Below, piece after piece: positions 28,834 through 36,364 of a DNA stretch of 42,520 nt; the stretch's first letter is position 1, and each line of letters begins with the position of its first letter. The notes under the pieces were generated by a model. The model worked only from the letters and a program-made list of their open reading frames with translations, was not told the DNA's origin and did not search any database. The position numbers and the translations under genes are program-made. The DNA lies in IMG/VR virus record IMGVR_UViG_3300035034_002366, positions 1-42,520 of that record; one strand, written 5' to 3'. The DNA comes from a virus.

Positions 28834-29445
28834 ATGAAAAATAATATTGAAGATTATGCCAATCATATTTGTAAAGTTATGAGTGATGCATATAGTGTTA
28901 GCACAGTGTGTACTAATGTGTTTCAAAGTGGTACATATAATTTTGTAATGAATTTGCGGTTCAATAATCAACATGCATTACATCTTCGTATAGATGTGAT
29001 TGGTAATGGTGAATTCATCATTGCTAGTGTGTTAGATAGTCAATACTTAAAACATGAAGGTTCATATCCTAGAACCGTATTACCAAAGTCATATGATGAT
29101 TTAGATAATAATGATAAATTGTATAACTTGCTTTGTAAATCATATGAAAATATCATCACAAATTTCAAAGAGGATGAGCTAGAGAAAAAGAATAGTATTA
29201 ACTATGATACATTGATTGAGTATCTTGACAAGTATGACGAACCGATTGAAATGTATTTCAAGGATGTATCACCTGTGAGAAGGTTAGATATGGGAAGAGT
29301 ACTTTTATTACACTGGTATGGTGATGATGATTTTGAAGATAGGTCATATCATTTTTCAGAAGTCATTTCTATCATTACCAAATTAAGAGACGCCCGAACA
29401 CAAGCCAAAAATATAGATTATGGACCAGACATACTCGATAGATAG
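28834..29445 (+). CDS. Hypothetical protein
   Basis: A soluble protein of 203 residues, divergent from the HRLGH gene with a 55-bp gap. A TTGACT box (28796-28801) in the gap is a possible -35 element. The N-terminal half alternates beta strands (YNFVMNLRFNNQHALHLRID); the C-terminal half is acidic and helical. It converges with the PAAR gene 13 bp downstream. No family is recognised. Confidence 0.75.
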   Translation: MKNNIEDYANHICKVMSDAYSVSTVCTNVFQSGTYNFVMNLRFNNQHALHLRIDVIGNGEFIIASVLDSQYLKHEGSYPRTVLPKSYDDLDNNDKLYNLLCKSYENIITNFKEDELEKKNSINYDTLIEYLDKYDEPIEMYFKDVSPVRRLDMGRVLLLHWYGDDDFEDRSYHFSEVISIITKLRDARTQAKNIDYGPDILDR

Positions 29446-29458
29446 TGTCTAGGAGTGC

Positions 29459-29914
29459 TTATGGATTATTAGGTGATATGCTATCAGAAGCAGGTATAAA
29501 CAGTCGTGAGCCTGCTCTAGCTTCGCCTGCTCTAGCATATATAGGTCCAGTAACACCATCACCCTCTGCTGCCCCTACAAAGAAGTATTCACTACCTTCT
29601 TTGACAAATGCAGTTGCAGTACGATAAGCATCAGGTCCAGTTTTTTTCCTACCTCGTTGTATCGGATCACCGATTCGGGCAATTTCTAGGTCATTGACTA
29701 AGAAGTATGTTGAGCCTTTGAGAAGATACGCATCATATGTGTTCTTATGATTAGTTTGTGTACACACATGATCTGTCCACATGTCAGTCTCTCTATGTGC
29801 GGCTCGGCCTTCTATGAAGAATGTTGGCGAACCTGTTAAGGCAAAATCTTGAGTACATTTGAAAAACTTTGTACTCGCATCACCAACACGACACACACCT
29901 TTAATGCTGGCCAT
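29459..29914 (-). CDS. PAAR-like spike-tip protein
   Basis: Probably the sharpened tip of the contractile-tail spike, the role of T4 gp5.4-type PAAR proteins, acting outside the cell during puncture of the outer membrane. The 151 residues show the PAAR-type pattern: GVCRVGDAS, then LTGSPTFFIEGRAAHR, DHVCTQTNH, YLVN-type strands and ARIGDPI. His and Cys residues suitable for metal binding are near the middle. A second similar glycine-rich turn repeat (FVKEGSEYFFVG) extends the C-terminus. It is last of five overlapping minus-strand genes (31547-29459), which may therefore include baseplate or spike accessory proteins. This supports a contractile-tailed phage. Confidence 0.8.
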   Translation of the reverse strand: MASIKGVCRVGDASTKFFKCTQDFALTGSPTFFIEGRAAHRETDMWTDHVCTQTNHKNTYDAYLLKGSTYFLVNDLEIARIGDPIQRGRKKTGPDAYRTATAFVKEGSEYFFVGAAEGDGVTGPIYARAGEARAGSRLFIPASDSISPNNP

Positions 29915-30257
29915 GAATAATATCTCTCCATGAAATGATTTGTTCTACAATATGTTTATCTTTTATGTTCTCAGCATATTCAGTAATAGAAAGCCTAAGT
30001 CCTTTCCAGTCTGCTTTTATGGATTTGTTTACACCCATAATAGCAGGAGGCAATGATAAGTCAGTTTGGTTGAATATGAAATTATGACCATACACAAGTT
30101 TATTACCATCTAAATCAGCGCCCATAGAATATTCTTCTAATAGAATAGCAGTCCATGATTTGGATGGTTCATCATCAATCTCATTCTTAAAATGTAAATT
30201 AATAGATTCTAATTCCGATAATATAGCCTGTAAGAGTTCATCAGTAGTTAATGACAT
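29901..30257 (-). CDS. Hypothetical protein upstream of the PAAR gene
   Basis: About 118 residues from the ATG at 30257, with AAGG 6 nt upstream. The frame also opens at a TTG at 30263. It begins MSLTTDELLQAILSELESIN, and the C-terminal part SIKADWKGLRLSITEYAENI is helical. It overlaps the PAAR start by 14 nt and the previous gene's end by 10 nt, implying coupled translation. A structural or assembly partner of the spike is plausible from context only. Confidence 0.75.
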   Translation of the reverse strand: MSLTTDELLQAILSELESINLHFKNEIDDEPSKSWTAILLEEYSMGADLDGNKLVYGHNFIFNQTDLSLPPAIMGVNKSIKADWKGLRLSITEYAENIKDKHIVEQIISWRDIIHGQH

Positions 30258-30679
30258 GAGCAACCTTTAGAAAATTTACGCCAATTGTATTTACGCTTTT
30301 CTGCTGCTTCTATATATCTTTGTCTTCGTGATACACGCTTGCGGATTGACTTTTCTAACTCTTGGCGATGTTGTCCAAGTTCTACTACACGTTGAATAAG
30401 TTCTGTATCAACTTTTCCGTCAAGTAGTGATTTTATACTTTGCTTATCGTATGGGTTAACGTTTATGGTTGATGATGATACTAATACTTGTTCTTCATCT
30501 GAAATTGTTATTTTCTTACCTTTTACGATTTCTGTTTTAGTATCAGCATATCGCATTTCAACATTTGTTAAGAAGGTGATAATTAACTTACCACCTTCTA
30601 TAGACAATTCGATGAAGTCAGCCAACGGATAAGACTTATTTTCAGAGTAGAAAACAGCGTCGGGTGACATTAAGTTCAT
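30248..30679 (-). CDS. Hypothetical protein with basic coiled C-terminus
   Basis: 143 residues from an ATG overlapping the previous stop codon by 1 nt (TGATG arrangement). The N-terminal beta-rich half (YPLADFIELSIEGGKLIITF) is followed by a long helix (residues ~90-130) that becomes highly basic (SIRKRVSRRQRYIEAAEKRK) and ends in KGCSCH. It is the third gene of the PAAR operon. No family is recognised. Confidence 0.8.
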   Translation of the reverse strand: MNLMSPDAVFYSENKSYPLADFIELSIEGGKLIITFLTNVEMRYADTKTEIVKGKKITISDEEQVLVSSSTINVNPYDKQSIKSLLDGKVDTELIQRVVELGQHRQELEKSIRKRVSRRQRYIEAAEKRKYNWRKFSKGCSCH

Positions 30680-31329
30680 CACTTCAGTGGCTCAAGAGTT
30701 TTCTCAACCGTGACGCCCGCTTTCTTAATCTCTCTTTGTAGAGATCGAATTGCCTTAGTCATGTCAGCCATTTGCTTATTCTGCTTATTGACTAATCCAT
30801 ATAGCTCATCATACTTTTCTTGTGATACAGAGCTTGATGATTCTTTAGGCTCATAATTTGGAGCAGATGGTTTAGCAACATCAGTCATCGTTGAAGCTGG
30901 TTTTGAAGGACCAGTCTCCATACTTGGTAATACAGATGAAATACCAGCATACCTTCTGAATTCATTTAGGATAACATTATCCTCTGGTAGTTCGGGATCA
31001 AATCTGGACAGGTTGCCATTATCCCATTCTAGTGTTTGTTCTTTGTCACTAAAACTTACATCATGGAATGGTCGTGTTTCAGCCTTTTGCATAAGGTATG
31101 AACCCGCATTCACATTTCTACCTTGTGCAGGCATACTTAAGCCGTTAAACACATTTAGAAGTGTTTTCTCTTTATAATATAAACCAAATTGTTGTAGTAT
31201 AAAGCTTTGCTCAAGACTAGATAGCTTTTCTAGCTCCACAAATGCAACCATTCTTGAGCCACCTGCGTTTGAAGATGTGTGGCCTAATAATAGTACAGGA
31301 GTTCCCTGATGTTTACCGATATGTCTCAT
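30679..31329 (-). CDS. Hypothetical protein with C-terminal coiled coil
   Basis: 216 residues starting behind AAGGA. The N-terminal ~110 residues look globular (KHQGTPVLLLGHTSSNAGG). Residues ~125-165 are a Ser/Pro/Thr-rich linker, and the end (NKQNKQMADMTKAIRSLQRE) is a coiled coil, a layout common in oligomeric virion or scaffold components. It follows the 71-residue gene by 2 nt. Function unknown. Confidence 0.8.
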   Translation of the reverse strand: MRHIGKHQGTPVLLLGHTSSNAGGSRMVAFVELEKLSSLEQSFILQQFGLYYKEKTLLNVFNGLSMPAQGRNVNAGSYLMQKAETRPFHDVSFSDKEQTLEWDNGNLSRFDPELPEDNVILNEFRRYAGISSVLPSMETGPSKPASTMTDVAKPSAPNYEPKESSSSVSQEKYDELYGLVNKQNKQMADMTKAIRSLQREIKKAGVTVEKTLEPLK

Positions 31330-31331
31330 AA

Positions 31332-31547
31332 TTATTCTTTTCCTTGTGAATTTTCAATTGATTGTGATAGTTTTTCAAACACAATACCAACAACTTTGGC
31401 TTCTTGTGCCTTTAGGTCTCCTGACCCGCATAGTCGTTCTACAATTTGCTGAAGAACTCGACCATCTGATACCGATAACCCTAGTAATGGGTTCATATCT
31501 GGTGAAGATGGTAACTCTTTATTCTTATTATCCGCTTTTACTGTCAT
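31332..31547 (-). CDS. Small hypothetical protein, first gene of the PAAR operon
   Basis: 71 residues, start supported by AGGAG 5 nt upstream. A polar N-terminus (KADNKNKELPSSPDMNPLLG) is followed by a helical C-terminal half. It heads the minus-strand operon 31547-29459; a TAAATA box at 31580-31575 lies about 28 nt upstream of the start. No family is recognised. Confidence 0.75.
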   Translation of the reverse strand: MTVKADNKNKELPSSPDMNPLLGLSVSDGRVLQQIVERLCGSGDLKAQEAKVVGIVFEKLSQSIENSQGKE

Positions 31548-31608
31548 AAAAACTCCTTATTCTCAGCATGAATATATTTAGTCTCGGAATACAAATTGCT
31601 AAAATGAG

Positions 31609-31637
31609 TTGACTGAATAATACAGATTAGTTATGTA
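31609..31637 (+). promoter_or_regulatory. Sigma70-like promoter of the 31666-33307 operon
   Basis: TTGACT (31609-31614) and TATGTA (31632-31637) are spaced by 17 nt, 28 nt before the start of the P-loop protein gene. The gap is divergent and also serves the minus-strand PAAR operon. Confidence 0.55.
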
Positions 31638-31665
31638 TATGCTAATTTATTGATTGGATTGTTAT

Positions 31666-32208
31666 ATGACACGGGTATTAAATTTATATGGAGGCCCATG
31701 TGTAGGTAAAAGTACGTTGGCTGCTGGTATTACCTTCATGATGAAAACGGCTGGTTATAATGTTGAGCTTGTTACAGAGGTTGCTAAAGATTATGTGTGG
31801 GAAAACAGTAAGATAATATTTAATAACCAACTTTATCTTACCACTAACCAATATCATAATATGTTTAGACTTAAAGAATATGCAGACTTTATAATCACTG
31901 ATGCGCCATTATTGAATTGTGCCGCATATTTCCCTGATGATTATCCCGACTGTGTAATGGAAACTGTTAAATGGATGCATGATCAATTTGATAATACAAA
32001 TTTTTATATTGATAGAGTGATACCTTACAATCCCAAAGGGCGAAAGCATTCAGAAGAAGAAAGTAAACTTGTTGATGCTCGTATACGACACCTATTGACA
32101 GAGTATGAAGTATCGTACCAAATTGTTGATGCAAATGATAATACTGCCAAACGGTTGTCATCTCTTTTGATTGACCGTTTAGAAATGTTAAATGCGGAGC
32201 CAACATGA
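31666..32208 (+). CDS. AAA_28 / NadR-like P-loop kinase or ATPase
   Basis: 180 residues from the ATG at 31666, with GGA 7 nt upstream; a TTG at 31654 is an alternative. It has a Walker A motif GGPCVGKS at residues 9-16, then VELVTEVAKDYVW and, around residue 80, DFIITDAPLLN. This order (P-loop, VE-x-EYAK, ITDxPL) is that of the AAA_28 family, which includes the nicotinamide riboside kinase domain of NadR (family knowledge). It may phosphorylate nicotinamide riboside to NMN and so feed the adenylyltransferase coded at 36365-37441, but other nucleoside or nucleotide substrates are equally possible. It is first in a run of overlapping genes. Confidence 0.8.
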   Translation: MTRVLNLYGGPCVGKSTLAAGITFMMKTAGYNVELVTEVAKDYVWENSKIIFNNQLYLTTNQYHNMFRLKEYADFIITDAPLLNCAAYFPDDYPDCVMETVKWMHDQFDNTNFYIDRVIPYNPKGRKHSEEESKLVDARIRHLLTEYEVSYQIVDANDNTAKRLSSLLIDRLEMLNAEPT

Positions 32209-32327
32209 TAGAAGACGCCTCATACAAATTACAATGTATAAAAGATGATGAATTGTGGTCATATAATGATGTAATAGAATATATTAAGAATATTTTGAAC
32301 AAGAATGGGGTTCAACATGAATTTTGA
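32205..32327 (+). CDS. Very small hypothetical protein
   Basis: A 40-residue frame (MIEDASYKLQCIKDDELWSY and onward) whose ATG overlaps the stop of the kinase gene (ATGA), with GGAG 5 nt upstream. Its end overlaps the next gene by 11 nt. The overlaps and the ribosome-binding site support translation. No function is inferred. Confidence 0.55.
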   Translation: MIEDASYKLQCIKDDELWSYNDVIEYIKNILNKNGVQHEF

Positions 32328-32613
32328 TGCAACATCAAAAGCTATACACATAATCGCAACATCTATTGATAAAGATGCTTTCAGTGATAACTATAAGCGT
32401 GATACAGCTAAATGTATTGACATGAAACGAAGAAGAATCAAGGCTAATGCATTATCACAAAAGATAGTTCTTAGACTTGAGGATAATGGTTTTATTATCA
32501 AAAAGAATATAAACATACATAATATTGGATTAGAAGTATCAAATAAAATTGATATATCAATGGTAGTACCATACCAACCATATAAAATGACAATATACGG
32601 GATAAACAAATGA
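32317..32613 (+). CDS. Hypothetical protein
   Basis: 98 residues from the ATG at 32317, preferred because GGGG lies 6 nt upstream; an in-frame ATG at 32305 is weaker. The N-terminus MNFDATSKAIHIIATSIDKD leads to a basic stretch DMKRRRIKANALSQK. It overlaps the next gene by 4 nt (ATGA). No family is recognised. Confidence 0.7.
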   Translation: MNFDATSKAIHIIATSIDKDAFSDNYKRDTAKCIDMKRRRIKANALSQKIVLRLEDNGFIIKKNINIHNIGLEVSNKIDISMVVPYQPYKMTIYGINK

Positions 32614-32870
32614 ATAACACACCAAATGGGTCATGGATGACAATTGATAATGCTAAGAAGAATGGCAAGATTGAGCTGGTTCAACTAGCAGATGGCCGTA
32701 TATCAAATGCTCGATGGATAAGCCAAAAGGAAGCATTTGAAGAACATGGGTTTTGGAATGATGGTACGGCATCAGAAGTGCCACAGTGGTGGGATGTAGA
32801 AGGTAAAGGCTTAACAGTAGACAATGAACCTTTAATGGTCTTTGTAGTGAATAAGGATAGTCTTATATGA
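32610..32870 (+). CDS. Hypothetical protein
   Basis: 86 residues, with an ATGA overlap at both ends. It is rich in Trp (four, including VPQWWDVEGKG) with an otherwise ordinary soluble composition. It belongs to the coupled run 31666-33307. Function unknown. Confidence 0.75.
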   Translation: MNNTPNGSWMTIDNAKKNGKIELVQLADGRISNARWISQKEAFEEHGFWNDGTASEVPQWWDVEGKGLTVDNEPLMVFVVNKDSLI

Positions 32871-33307
32871 TAACAAGAGACACATCTAACTGGAGATGGA
32901 TTGATTGGTACTCATTGGGTGAAATCATTAACGGTAGATATAGTACTAATATGGAGGTTATAGGTCTTGCCATTCGTACAGAAGATGGTTCAATAGTACC
33001 AACTGAGATAGGTCTTGAAATTTATAATAACCGTATGAAAGATCAGCAGAAGTGTGGTAACAAATGTGCAAACTCTGTATTAGAGTTTAATGATTATAAC
33101 AATTGTAGACTATGTGGAATGCATTTTGATGAAGATGGTGCTGGTGAGTATAAATGCTCTGTCTGTTTTGAAGTGACTAATAAATTATATGGCGCTGCTG
33201 GTGAAACACCATGCTTATGCACCGATTGCAAAGATATTAAATGGGTTTTTAGTTTCACAGTATGTGAAACATGTGGCACAAACCGATATGTTGGTTGTGA
33301 CTGTTGA
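32867..33307 (+). CDS. Cysteine-rich zinc-ribbon-like protein
   Basis: 146 residues. After a 60-residue N-terminal part, the C-terminal half holds pairs of cysteines: CGNKC, CRLC, CSVC, CLCTDC and CETC, ending CDC. They are spaced to form two or three zinc ribbons or knuckles, suggesting nucleic-acid or protein binding. The stop codon runs into a TTGACA box, so the next promoter starts inside the end of this gene. No specific family is named. Confidence 0.75.
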   Translation: MITRDTSNWRWIDWYSLGEIINGRYSTNMEVIGLAIRTEDGSIVPTEIGLEIYNNRMKDQQKCGNKCANSVLEFNDYNNCRLCGMHFDEDGAGEYKCSVCFEVTNKLYGAAGETPCLCTDCKDIKWVFSFTVCETCGTNRYVGCDC

Positions 33308-33331
33308 CAAATGATTTATCTCTGATAATAC
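33304..33331 (+). promoter_or_regulatory. Promoter with inverted repeat over the -10 region
   Basis: TTGACA (33304-33309) and TAATAC (33326-33331), spaced by 16 nt, precede the gene at 33359. An 8-bp perfect inverted repeat, ATAATACT (33325-33332) and AGTATTAT (33340-33347), covers the -10 box and start region and could be an operator or a 5' mRNA hairpin. Confidence 0.6.
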
Positions 33332-33358
33332 TATCATAAAGTATTATGGAGAGTATGA

Positions 33359-33775
33359 ATGACACGTTCTGTTAAGGATTGGAAACCTATTACGTTAAGT
33401 GAATGTAATATCATTGAACAATACATAAACATTCCTGATACTGATGACATTATGTTTGATGAAGATTATAAAAATAGCGATTGGTATCGTGATAAAACTA
33501 AATCACACTTAGAGAACCTTCTTTCAGCAAAGCGTGTTCTTAAGATACTTTCACCTTATAAGAATGGTGATGTTGTATGGGCTTGTACAATTTCTGAACG
33601 TAAACGATTTCTCATCACTCATGTTTTTACAGAGTATCAAGATAGAGCTGATAAATATATTCTCAAGTATCGTGCTCAGCCTTATGCAAAGTCCACAGGG
33701 TCATTTTCTAAAGGTTGGCAATTTATTTACCCTAGTTATATTTATCGTGGTTACAAATCTATGGAAGAGGTATAA
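33359..33775 (+). CDS. Hypothetical protein
   Basis: 138 residues behind GGAG at 7 nt. It is soluble, beginning MTRSVKDWKPITLSECNIIE; the centre KNGDVVWACTISERKRFLI and the basic, aromatic C-terminus (GWQFIYPSYIYRGYK) suggest a small folded domain. It is transcribed from the promoter at 33304-33331 and followed 4 nt later by another unknown gene. Confidence 0.75.
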   Translation: MTRSVKDWKPITLSECNIIEQYINIPDTDDIMFDEDYKNSDWYRDKTKSHLENLLSAKRVLKILSPYKNGDVVWACTISERKRFLITHVFTEYQDRADKYILKYRAQPYAKSTGSFSKGWQFIYPSYIYRGYKSMEEV

Positions 33776-33779
33776 TATA

Positions 33780-34142
33780 ATGTCAGAGTTCTATGCATTA
33801 TCTTCAAGAACAATCGTAGTAGATGGTAAAGTATGTGTGTTCACATTACCATGTGGTAATGAACCATCCTTTTTACGTGAGACACCACCAAGATGGAAGG
33901 CTATGTTAACAAGGTCAAAGTTGGCATTAGACAAGGTTGATAATCTTGACATTAAGCCTGAATACGCAATATGTTCTGATACTCTTAAGGATAAAGCCCC
34001 AATCACAAAATATAAACCAAGAGGTGTATACAATCAGAATGAATGGATTGATAATATTATTGGTCATATTGTAAAATATGATCGTGGTGATTGGGGCTTG
34101 ATGATTTATGAAAAGTCTTATGATGGTGAGAAGGTATATTAA
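33780..34142 (+). CDS. Hypothetical protein
   Basis: 120 residues from the ATG at 33780, preceded by GAGG; the frame is open further upstream but overlaps the 138-residue gene. The protein is MSEFYALSSRTIVVDGKVCV and onward, with a basic centre and a C-terminal NEWIDNIIGHIVKYDRGDWG segment. It overlaps tail to tail by 4 nt with the minus-strand membrane protein gene. No family is recognised. Confidence 0.75.
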   Translation: MSEFYALSSRTIVVDGKVCVFTLPCGNEPSFLRETPPRWKAMLTRSKLALDKVDNLDIKPEYAICSDTLKDKAPITKYKPRGVYNQNEWIDNIIGHIVKYDRGDWGLMIYEKSYDGEKVY

Positions 34143-34423
34143 TCCATCTTGGATGCACCTATTAGGTATTCATCAATATCACATCTTAATAGTAAAAATG
34201 CAAGTAGTAGCATTGGTGCAGTTATTACACTTATCGTTATATATGTGATAATAAATATAAGAAAGTTACCATTTTCTATTTCTTTCTCGTCTAATTTCTT
34301 CCTGATGTTTTTCACAAAATGTGTTTTATAATATGGACTAGTTTCAGACCATACTTGAATTATGGCAAGATATATTAATCCAAATAGAAAATAGTTATAT
34401 AGTATATTATTTAATATTTCCAT
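34139..34423 (-). CDS. Two-span small membrane protein
   Basis: 94 residues behind AAGGA. One hydrophobic segment near residues 8-24 and a second near 54-80 flank a polar, Lys/Glu-rich loop (NIRKKLDEKEIENGN). There is no signal peptidase site or lipobox. It has its own promoter at 34453-34481. Function unknown; superinfection or inner-membrane roles are only guesses. Confidence 0.75.
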   Translation of the reverse strand: MEILNNILYNYFLFGLIYLAIIQVWSETSPYYKTHFVKNIRKKLDEKEIENGNFLIFIITYITISVITAPMLLLAFLLLRCDIDEYLIGASKMD

Positions 34424-34452
34424 GTTCTCAAATCCTTAAAATAACATTATAA

Positions 34453-34481
34453 AGATTACGAAACAAACAGTGGGCTGTCAA
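34453..34481 (-). promoter_or_regulatory. Sigma70-like promoter of the 94-residue membrane protein gene
   Basis: On the minus strand TTGACA (34481-34476) and TAATCT (34458-34453) are spaced by 17 nt, about 30 nt before the start at 34423. Confidence 0.6.
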
Positions 34482-34515
34482 TCTATAAACTGTGTAATCA
34501 TCTTGGTAGATGATA

Positions 34516-34824
34516 CTAATTATCAATTTTACATATCATCCATTTGTTTTTTAGTATGTTCCAAGACTTTCTATCAAGTGCGATACTATCTTCCCAAGTG
34601 TCTTCATCAATGTACATATCAGCCCAATAGTCTGTATCACGATCAATACCAACTGGTCCAACATTTCCACTGATGGATGCTCTTCTAAGAGTCAACTTAA
34701 CGGCGCTTAGACCTTTTTTGAAAATACATATTTCAGATACAATGAGTTCTTCATTTACGATCTTGCATAATCGCAAGCCTACAACATTATCGGGGATACT
34801 ATCTAAGATGTCTGAACTAACCAT
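34516..34824 (-). CDS. Hypothetical protein
   Basis: 102 residues. The beta-rich first half contains GLRLCKIVNEELIVSEICIF; the second half is acidic and Trp-rich (DTDYWADMYIDEDTWEDS). No clear ribosome-binding site precedes the ATG. It lies just after the hairpin that ends the NAD operon, so it may receive some read-through. No family is recognised. Confidence 0.7.
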   Translation of the reverse strand: MVSSDILDSIPDNVVGLRLCKIVNEELIVSEICIFKKGLSAVKLTLRRASISGNVGPVGIDRDTDYWADMYIDEDTWEDSIALDRKSWNILKNKWMICKIDN

Positions 34825-34840
34825 ATGTATAACTTACAAC

Positions 34841-34866
34841 AAAGCCCCTGCTTTCACAAGGGCTTT
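34841..34866 (-). terminator. Hairpin ending the NAD operon
   Basis: AAAGCCC (34841-34847) pairs with GGGCTTT (34860-34866), with two more internal pairs across one mismatch and a short loop. It lies 20 bp beyond the stop codon of the phosphoribosyltransferase gene. In the minus direction it is followed by GTTGT, a weak U-rich tract. Confidence 0.6.
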
Positions 34867-34886
34867 ATATATTATAATCGCATTAT

Positions 34887-36353
34887 TTATGTGCATGAGT
34901 TTCGTAAGTGCTTATCAATCCGCTCACGAATGACACTTAGTGTAGTCATATTCTCCTCAACTAACATACCATTCTGAACGACTGGTTGTAATAAATTAGT
35001 CACCTTATCGAGTAATCCACGCTCTCTGAGACTATTTTCTGACTCTGTGATGATATCCCCGCTATCATTATAATATACAATCTGTTTGCCACGCTTAGAT
35101 GTTTTACCACCATGCACAGGGTCTTTATAAACATCAACACGAACACCATCTATAATAGCTTCATTTGTCTTTTGTGCAAATTTTAATGTGTCACGATTAC
35201 ATTTTTGAAGTAATCCTCCACCCATACCAAATACAAGGTTCTCAATCGACCAACCAGCATTCATAGTATTAACGCATAACTGATAAATGCTCTTATCATC
35301 CATTCCATCACCTTGAATGACACGAACGAAATCGGGAAGAACCTTATACCCTTTGTTATTAGTAATGTTCCCAAACTTCTCACCAAGGATTTCTAATAGC
35401 TCAACGGCAACTGTTTCAGGATCACCACTGTCGGGACGAATGACTAACCGACCATTACTTTTACCAAGTTCAACCACTTCATCATGAAGCTGATTACCCC
35501 AAATTTCACGAGTAGCATGATAAATGTCATAACTATCTGAGACACAAGCAAATACAGAGCCTTCGCCGCGCCCAAATGTCTCTAGCATGTTGCGATAGGC
35601 ATCAACCTCATTATCCCGCCCCCATGCAGTCATAGTGCTATGTTCTGACGCAGGAATAGAGCCGAATGTACAATCCTGTGCATCATAGTATCTGTCAAGC
35701 CATGGTAATGCTTCAATAGTATCAGTACCATAAAATGATGTTAGATGACCAGCACCACCAATTTGAGCACCTTCACTACAGTTTACACCACGTGCGCCAA
35801 AGTCTTGTAACATCCAGTTAATTACTGACCAAGGATCATCACAACACTCATATAGTTTACCAAGAAGCATTTTCTTAATAGAATAGCTTTCTGTAGCAAC
35901 TGTAGAAGGATACCAATTAGCTCGTAACAGTGCTGTTTCAAGAAATGCTGGCAACCATCCAATATTAAAATCATTTTGATTACTAGATGTGATTTGTGAT
36001 AGGCATGTTCCTAATGGTACAATCATACCTTCAGGTAATGATTCGATATTGATTGGAAGCTTACCCTTATATGTCTTTAGAACATGTTCCCATCCTTCAC
36101 GATAGAATGGTACTCCCACTCTGACACAATAGCGTCCTGCTTCATTAATCATATCTTGGTCAAGTGTTACAGAAGTTAGCCATTTTAAGTATGCCTGTTG
36201 GCCAAAGTATACCATTTCATCCCAATCACGATCTTTGACACCACGGGATTCAATATAACTGCGTATCATTGTCGTGTTTCTTGGAAGTTGCCAAGGGTGA
36301 CTATACTTGTAGGCATCTGCTCTTAATAGTGGTGATAAATTTAATGCGGTCAT
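34887..36353 (-). CDS. nadV: Nicotinamide phosphoribosyltransferase (Nampt / NadV)
   Basis: Converts nicotinamide and PRPP to NMN and pyrophosphate (EC 2.4.2.12), the first step of nicotinamide salvage to NAD+. The 488 residues match the full family length. Signatures include NLSPLLRADAYKYSHPWQLP at the N-terminus, LQDFGARGVNCSEGAQIGGA with following GTDT, SIPASEHST with the catalytic His near residue 238, VSDSYDIYHA and LVIRPDSGDPE. No key element is visibly missing. It is second in a two-gene operon, 11 bp after the NMN adenylyltransferase-Nudix gene, so the two enzymes form a complete nicotinamide-to-NAD+ route. Vibrio phage KVP40 is a known phage that carries homologues of both (established knowledge). 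Confidence 0.96.
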   Translation of the reverse strand: MTALNLSPLLRADAYKYSHPWQLPRNTTMIRSYIESRGVKDRDWDEMVYFGQQAYLKWLTSVTLDQDMINEAGRYCVRVGVPFYREGWEHVLKTYKGKLPINIESLPEGMIVPLGTCLSQITSSNQNDFNIGWLPAFLETALLRANWYPSTVATESYSIKKMLLGKLYECCDDPWSVINWMLQDFGARGVNCSEGAQIGGAGHLTSFYGTDTIEALPWLDRYYDAQDCTFGSIPASEHSTMTAWGRDNEVDAYRNMLETFGRGEGSVFACVSDSYDIYHATREIWGNQLHDEVVELGKSNGRLVIRPDSGDPETVAVELLEILGEKFGNITNNKGYKVLPDFVRVIQGDGMDDKSIYQLCVNTMNAGWSIENLVFGMGGGLLQKCNRDTLKFAQKTNEAIIDGVRVDVYKDPVHGGKTSKRGKQIVYYNDSGDIITESENSLRERGLLDKVTNLLQPVVQNGMLVEENMTTLSVIRERIDKHLRNSCT

Positions 36354-36364
36354 GATATTTCTCC

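Noticed and set aside
29445-29627. Plus-strand ORF opposite the PAAR gene
   Set aside because: Low-complexity Ala/Pro/Ser translation antisense to a well-supported gene.
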